Shown: in pieces, positions 60,635 through 64,000 of the stretch | How positions within the stretch are numbered: position 1 is the first letter of the stretch | How the letters are laid out: each line of letters opens with the position of its first letter | Assembly (NCBI RefSeq): GCF_003112775.1 | Contig: NZ_BFCH01000018.1 | Span: 1,185,369 to 1,249,368 of the forward strand | Length of the DNA: 64,000 bases | DNA from: Mycobacterium montefiorense | Lineage (GTDB): Bacteria; Actinomycetota; Actinomycetes; Mycobacteriales; Mycobacteriaceae | Reading direction: 5' to 3' | Notes under the pieces: generated by a model | What the model was told of the DNA's origin: nothing | The model's database searches: none | What the model saw: only the letters and a program-made list of their open reading frames with translations | Translations under genes and position numbers: made by a program

Positions 60635-61249
60635 GTGCCCGACCTATCTGGAAAGCGTTACGGCGAAGTACTTCTCGTTGAAGTCGGTGATTCCGGCCCA
60701 CAGGCAACCGTCTACAACAGCTTTCCGCTCAACGATTGCCCGGCCAACCTGTGGTCAGCGCTCGACCCGCAGGCAATCGCAAAGGAACACGGCGCTGCCG
60801 CGGCGTTGCTCAATGGTCCGCGCTACTGGCTGATGAACAACATCGAAAAGCATGCCGAGGGCCCGCAGGAACGGATGACGTTCGGCGGGATCGAGATGAT
60901 CAAGCAAGCCACCGTTGCGCTTTCGTCGATGAACCCCGCCCCGTACACCGTCAACGAAGTGACCCGCAATACGGTCTTCGTCTTCAACGCCGGCGAAGAG
61001 GTGTACGAACTCGTCGATCCCGAAGGCAAGCGCTGGGTCATGCAGACCTGGAGTCAGGTCGCAGACCCCAGCCTGTCCCGGGCCGACCTGGCCGGGCTGG
61101 CCGGGCTGGCCGGCCGGCTCACGCTGCCCGAGGGCTGGAGTTATCAGCCGCGCGTGCTCACCGAGACGTTGCGGGTGGACACGACGACTCGCCCCGCCCG
61201 CGTGACGCAGGACGATCTGACGAATAGCTACTCGTTCGAATTCGACTGA
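60635..61249 (+). CDS. Conserved protein (Rv2114-like)
   Basis: A 204-residue soluble protein from GTG 60635, similar to M. tuberculosis Rv2114 ('LSGKRYGEVLLVEV', 'NSFPLNDCPANLWSALDPQA', 'GPRYWLMNNIEKHAEGPQER'). Later parts include 'RWVMQTWSQVADPSL' and 'LTLPEGWSYQPRVLTETLRV', which look like a beta-rich, cupin-like end. Function unknown. No signal peptide. It ends 20 bp from the convergent mpa stop, with a hairpin between. Confidence 0.9.
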   Translation: MPDLSGKRYGEVLLVEVGDSGPQATVYNSFPLNDCPANLWSALDPQAIAKEHGAAAALLNGPRYWLMNNIEKHAEGPQERMTFGGIEMIKQATVALSSMNPAPYTVNEVTRNTVFVFNAGEEVYELVDPEGKRWVMQTWSQVADPSLSRADLAGLAGLAGRLTLPEGWSYQPRVLTETLRVDTTTRPARVTQDDLTNSYSFEFD

Positions 61250-61254
61250 GCCGA

Positions 61255-61272
61255 CTAGGGATTGATCCCTAG
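61255..61272. terminator. Palindromic hairpin between convergent Rv2114-like gene and mpa
   Basis: CTAGGGAT (61255-61262) is followed two bases later by ATCCCTAG (61265-61272), covering the mpa stop codon. The tight loop means perhaps 7 bp pair around four bases. No U-tract. A modest bidirectional terminator candidate. Confidence 0.4.
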
Positions 61273-63098
61273 AGGTACTGGCCGAGGTTCGATTCGGTGT
61301 CGATGGCGCGCGACGCGCTGGACGACTTGCCGGTGACCAGGGTACGGATGTACACGATCCGCTCGCCCTTCTTGCCCGAGATCCGCGCCCAGTCGTCGGG
61401 GTTGGTGGTGTTGGGCAGGTCCTCGTTCTCGGCGAACTCGTCGACGATCGAGTCGAGCAGATGCTGAATACGCAAGCCCCGCTGGCCGGTCTCCAGCACC
61501 GACTTGATGGCGTTCTTCTTCGCCCGGTCGACGACGTTCTGGATCATCGCGCCGGAGTTGAAGTCCTTGAAGTACATGACTTCCTTGTCACCGTTGGCAT
61601 AGGTGACCTCCAGGAACCGGTTGTCGTCGATCTCGGCGTACATCCGCTCGACGACCTTTTCGATCATCGCACCGATGCAGGCCGACCGGTCGCCGTCGAA
61701 CTCGGCGAGATCGTCGGCATGCACCGGCAGCGATTCGACAAGGTATTTCGAGAAGATGTCTTGTGCCGCTTCGGCATCGGGTCGCTCGATCTTGATCTTG
61801 ACGTCGAGGCGGCCGGGCCGCAGGATCGCGGGGTCGATCATGTCCTCGCGGTTGGAGGCGCCGATCACGATGACGTTCTCCAGCCCCTCCACGCCGTCGA
61901 TCTCGCTCAGCAGCTGCGGGACCACCGTGGTCTCGACATCCGACGAAACACCCGTTCCGCGGGTGCGGAAGATCGAGTCCATCTCGTCGAAGAACACGAT
62001 CACCGGTGTTCCCTCGGACGCCTTCTCACGGGCCCGCTGGAAGATCAGCCGGATGTGGCGCTCGGTCTCGCCGACAAACTTGTTCAGCAGCTCGGGGCCC
62101 TTGATGTTGAGGAAGTACGACTTGGCCTCGCGAGCGTCGTCGCCGCGCACCTCGGCCATCTTCTTGGCTAGCGAGTTGGCCACCGCCTTGGCGATCAGCG
62201 TCTTACCGCAGCCGGGCGGACCGTAGAGCAGCACGCCCTTGGGCGGACGCAGCGCGTACTCGCGGTACAGCTCCTTGTGCAGGAACGGCAGCTCCACGGC
62301 ATCGCGGATCTGCTCGATCTGGCGAGTCAGGCCGCCGATGTCCTGGTAGCTGACATCGGGCACCTCTTCCAGGACCAGGTCCTCGACCTCGGCCTTGGGA
62401 ATGCGCTCGAACGCGTAGCCGGCCTTGGTGTCGACCAGTAGAGAATCGCCAGGCCGCAACTTGCGCGGCCTGGTGTCATCGTTGAGTGCGTCGGGAACGC
62501 CGTCCGGCAGATCCTCCGCCACCAGTGGCTCCGCGAGCCAGACGATCCGCTCCTCGTCGGCGTGACCGACGACCAATGCTCGGTGCCCGTCGTTGAGCAC
62601 CTCGCGCAACGTAGAGATCTCGCCGACCGATTCGTACGTCCCGGCTTCGACGACGGTCAGGGCTTCGTTGAGCCGAACCGTCTGGCCCTTGCGCAGGGAC
62701 GGCACGTCGATGTTGGGCGAGCACGTCAGTCGCATCTTGCGACCCGAGGTGAACACGTCGACCGTTTCGTCCTCGTGGGTGGCAAGCAAAACGCCGTAGC
62801 CGCTCGGTGGCTGCCCCAGCCGGTCAACTTCCTCGCGGAGCGCCAACAACTGCTGTCGGGCCTCTTTAAGAGTTTCCATTAACTTCGAATTGCGGGAGGC
62901 AAGCGAGTCGATGCGGGCTTCGAGCTGATGCACGTCGCGCGAGGAGCGGGCGCCGCCCTGCGATCCGGCGGCCTGCTCGAGTTGATCGCGCAGCGCTGCT
63001 GCCTCGCGGCGTAACTGTTCCAACTCGGCAGCATCGCCGCTGGACATGTCAGTTTCGCGATCGATACCGAATGCTTCAGAACGCTCTGAGTCACCCAT
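61269..63098 (-). CDS. mpa: Mycobacterial proteasome ATPase Mpa (ARC)
   Basis: A 609-residue AAA+ ATPase, the same length as M. tuberculosis Mpa (Rv2115c). ATG 63098 has a GGAGCG ribosome-binding site; an earlier in-frame start adds only shadow sequence. Order: N-terminal coiled coil (about 15-95, 'ELEQLRREAAALRDQLEQAA') that grips Pup, two OB domains, AAA module with Walker A 'YGPPGCGKT', Walker B 'VIVFFDEMDS' and 'NREDMIDPAILRPGRLD', and the C-terminal 'GQYL' that docks onto PrcA rings. Unfolds pupylated proteins into the proteasome. Confidence 0.98.
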   Translation of the reverse strand: MGDSERSEAFGIDRETDMSSGDAAELEQLRREAAALRDQLEQAAGSQGGARSSRDVHQLEARIDSLASRNSKLMETLKEARQQLLALREEVDRLGQPPSGYGVLLATHEDETVDVFTSGRKMRLTCSPNIDVPSLRKGQTVRLNEALTVVEAGTYESVGEISTLREVLNDGHRALVVGHADEERIVWLAEPLVAEDLPDGVPDALNDDTRPRKLRPGDSLLVDTKAGYAFERIPKAEVEDLVLEEVPDVSYQDIGGLTRQIEQIRDAVELPFLHKELYREYALRPPKGVLLYGPPGCGKTLIAKAVANSLAKKMAEVRGDDAREAKSYFLNIKGPELLNKFVGETERHIRLIFQRAREKASEGTPVIVFFDEMDSIFRTRGTGVSSDVETTVVPQLLSEIDGVEGLENVIVIGASNREDMIDPAILRPGRLDVKIKIERPDAEAAQDIFSKYLVESLPVHADDLAEFDGDRSACIGAMIEKVVERMYAEIDDNRFLEVTYANGDKEVMYFKDFNSGAMIQNVVDRAKKNAIKSVLETGQRGLRIQHLLDSIVDEFAENEDLPNTTNPDDWARISGKKGERIVYIRTLVTGKSSSASRAIDTESNLGQYL

Positions 63099-63253
63099 GT
63101 TGCGCTCCTTTCCCGCCCCGAATTGATGCGGTGGATTCTTTAACGCTACCGGCGATTGGCTGTTCATGCGTGAACTCAAAAGCCATCAAAAGTCGCGTCT
63201 TCACTCCCACTGGTAACCTCAGCGTCGATTTGGCACCACCGAGAGGACACCCC

Positions 63254-63391
63254 GTGACCGCAAAACCCCTCACCACAGGCACTACCGTGGTCGCGGTCAT
63301 CAACGCAATGTTTCCAACTGTGACTTCTATTGCACCAGTTGGCCGGATCGCAGCAACCACCCCCCTCCAAGAATCAGGCCTCGCCGAATAG
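63254..63391 (+). CDS. Candidate small 45-residue protein between mpa and lppK
   Basis: GTG 63254 follows 'gagaggacacccc', a good Shine-Dalgarno match, and the frame encodes 45 residues with a hydrophobic middle ('TGTTVVAVINAMFPTVTSIA') and a polar end, stopping at 63391, 17 bp before lppK. No family is recognised. It may be a genuine small membrane-active or leader peptide, or a chance frame in the lppK leader. Confidence 0.4.
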   Translation: MTAKPLTTGTTVVAVINAMFPTVTSIAPVGRIAATTPLQESGLAE

Positions 63392-63408
63392 CCCGGCCGA
63401 CCGCAGGG

Positions 63409-64000
63409 ATGCACCGACACTTGTCCGTAGCACTGAGCGCCGCCACCGCCGTGGCGACGCTCGGGCTGACGGGATGCGCGCACAGCGAACCCAAGGTGCT
63501 GCCGTCGAGTAGTTCGGCAGCCGCGGAGCCCACATCCAGCCCGCTGATCGTCACGGCCCCCCCGACCGCCCCCGTCCCGGTGGCCGAGGCTCTGGTCGAA
63601 GTGCTTAACCGGCTTGTCGACCCGAACATTCCGGGCATCAACAAGGTGAACCTCGTTGAAGGCGCGACGCCGGAGAGCGCCGCCACGCTGGACAAACTCG
63701 TCAACGCGCTGCGTGACAATGGCTACTTGCCGATGACTTTCGTGGCGAACAACATCGCGTGGTCGGACAAGAATCCGTCCAACGTGGTGGCCACCGTCAG
63801 CGTCAACACTGCCAAGGGAGGCAACAGCAAGTTCACCTTCCCGATGGAGTTCGCCCCGCTGCAGGGCGGCTGGCAGCTGTCCCGGCGAACAGCCGAAATG
63901 CTTTTGGCTCTGGGTAACTCGGCGGCCTCGACGCCTCCGCCTCCGAGCCCGACGCTTCCCCTGCCCCCGCCGCCGGAACCCGTCCAGCCACCCGCGCCGC
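63409..64000 (+). CDS. lppK: Lipoprotein LppK (C-terminus beyond window)
   Basis: Open from ATG 63409 (GGG just upstream) to the window edge, 197 residues visible. Signal peptide of about 22 residues with the lipobox 'LTGC' ('ATLGLTGCAHSEPK'), so lipid-anchored. The mature part has a conserved about 110-residue domain ('VEVLNRLVDPNIPGINKVNL', 'ANNIAWSDKNPSNVVATVSV', 'FPMEFAPLQGGWQLSRRTAE'), resembling the low-molecular-weight antigen MTB12/LppK fold, then a Pro-rich tail that appears longer than in M. tuberculosis Rv2116. Function unknown. Confidence 0.9.
   Translation, partial: MHRHLSVALSAATAVATLGLTGCAHSEPKVLPSSSSAAAEPTSSPLIVTAPPTAPVPVAEALVEVLNRLVDPNIPGINKVNLVEGATPESAATLDKLVNALRDNGYLPMTFVANNIAWSDKNPSNVVATVSVNTAKGGNSKFTFPMEFAPLQGGWQLSRRTAEMLLALGNSAASTPPPPSPTLPLPPPPEPVQPPAP

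Overview
The window is high-GC actinobacterial DNA, almost certainly from a slow-growing Mycobacterium outside the M. tuberculosis complex. Three PPE proteins, ESX-associated proteins, F420-type enzymes, SigC and the Pup-proteasome locus point to this. Most genes match, in order, the M. tuberculosis H37Rv stretch from about Rv2053c to Rv2116. This was judged by recalled protein similarity, not by a search. Several blocks differ from that backbone and look like accessory inserts.

Layout. 1-7.5 kb: an edge-truncated amidohydrolase, fxsA, a dienelactone hydrolase, two PPE-SVP genes sharing a 218-bp near-identical block, a DJ-1/PfpI protein and a PPOX/F420-type protein (Rv2061c-like). 7.7-11.5 kb: a tight DUF1214-sulfotransferase-TetR-SDR operon. 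11.5-28.5 kb: aerobic cobalamin genes cobN, cobG-cobH-cobIJ and cobL-cobM-cobK, interrupted by an EspA/EspE-like gene, an orphan, a Baeyer-Villiger-type monooxygenase, a PPE-PPW gene and a zinc-finger membrane gene that runs in frame, with no stop, into sigC. The Rv2073c SDR and the Rv2074 F420 reductase follow.

29-42.2 kb is the most unusual part. It holds a CpnT-like toxin with a C-terminal TNT (NAD+ glycohydrolase) domain and an overlapping Imm61-type immunity gene. A divergent cluster of Rv2078/Rv2079/Rv2080/Rv2082/Rv2083-like genes follows. Two proteins there share an N-terminal domain but carry unrelated C-termini (one an alpha/beta hydrolase), small membrane proteins lie nearby, and a promoter motif recurs three times. 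I read this as a polymorphic toxin/effector locus tied to type VII secretion.

42.2-64 kb: pepE, a 5'-3' exonuclease, a DUF4333 membrane protein, helY, tatC-tatA, pafC-pafB, pafA, then a convergent Rv0805-like phosphodiesterase and CpsY-like Stealth pair, prcA-prcB-pup-dop, Rv2113/Rv2114-like genes, mpa and an edge-truncated lppK. Pup, Dop, PafA, Mpa and PrcAB together form a complete pupylation-proteasome system. No tRNA, rRNA, CRISPR array or intact insertion sequence was seen.
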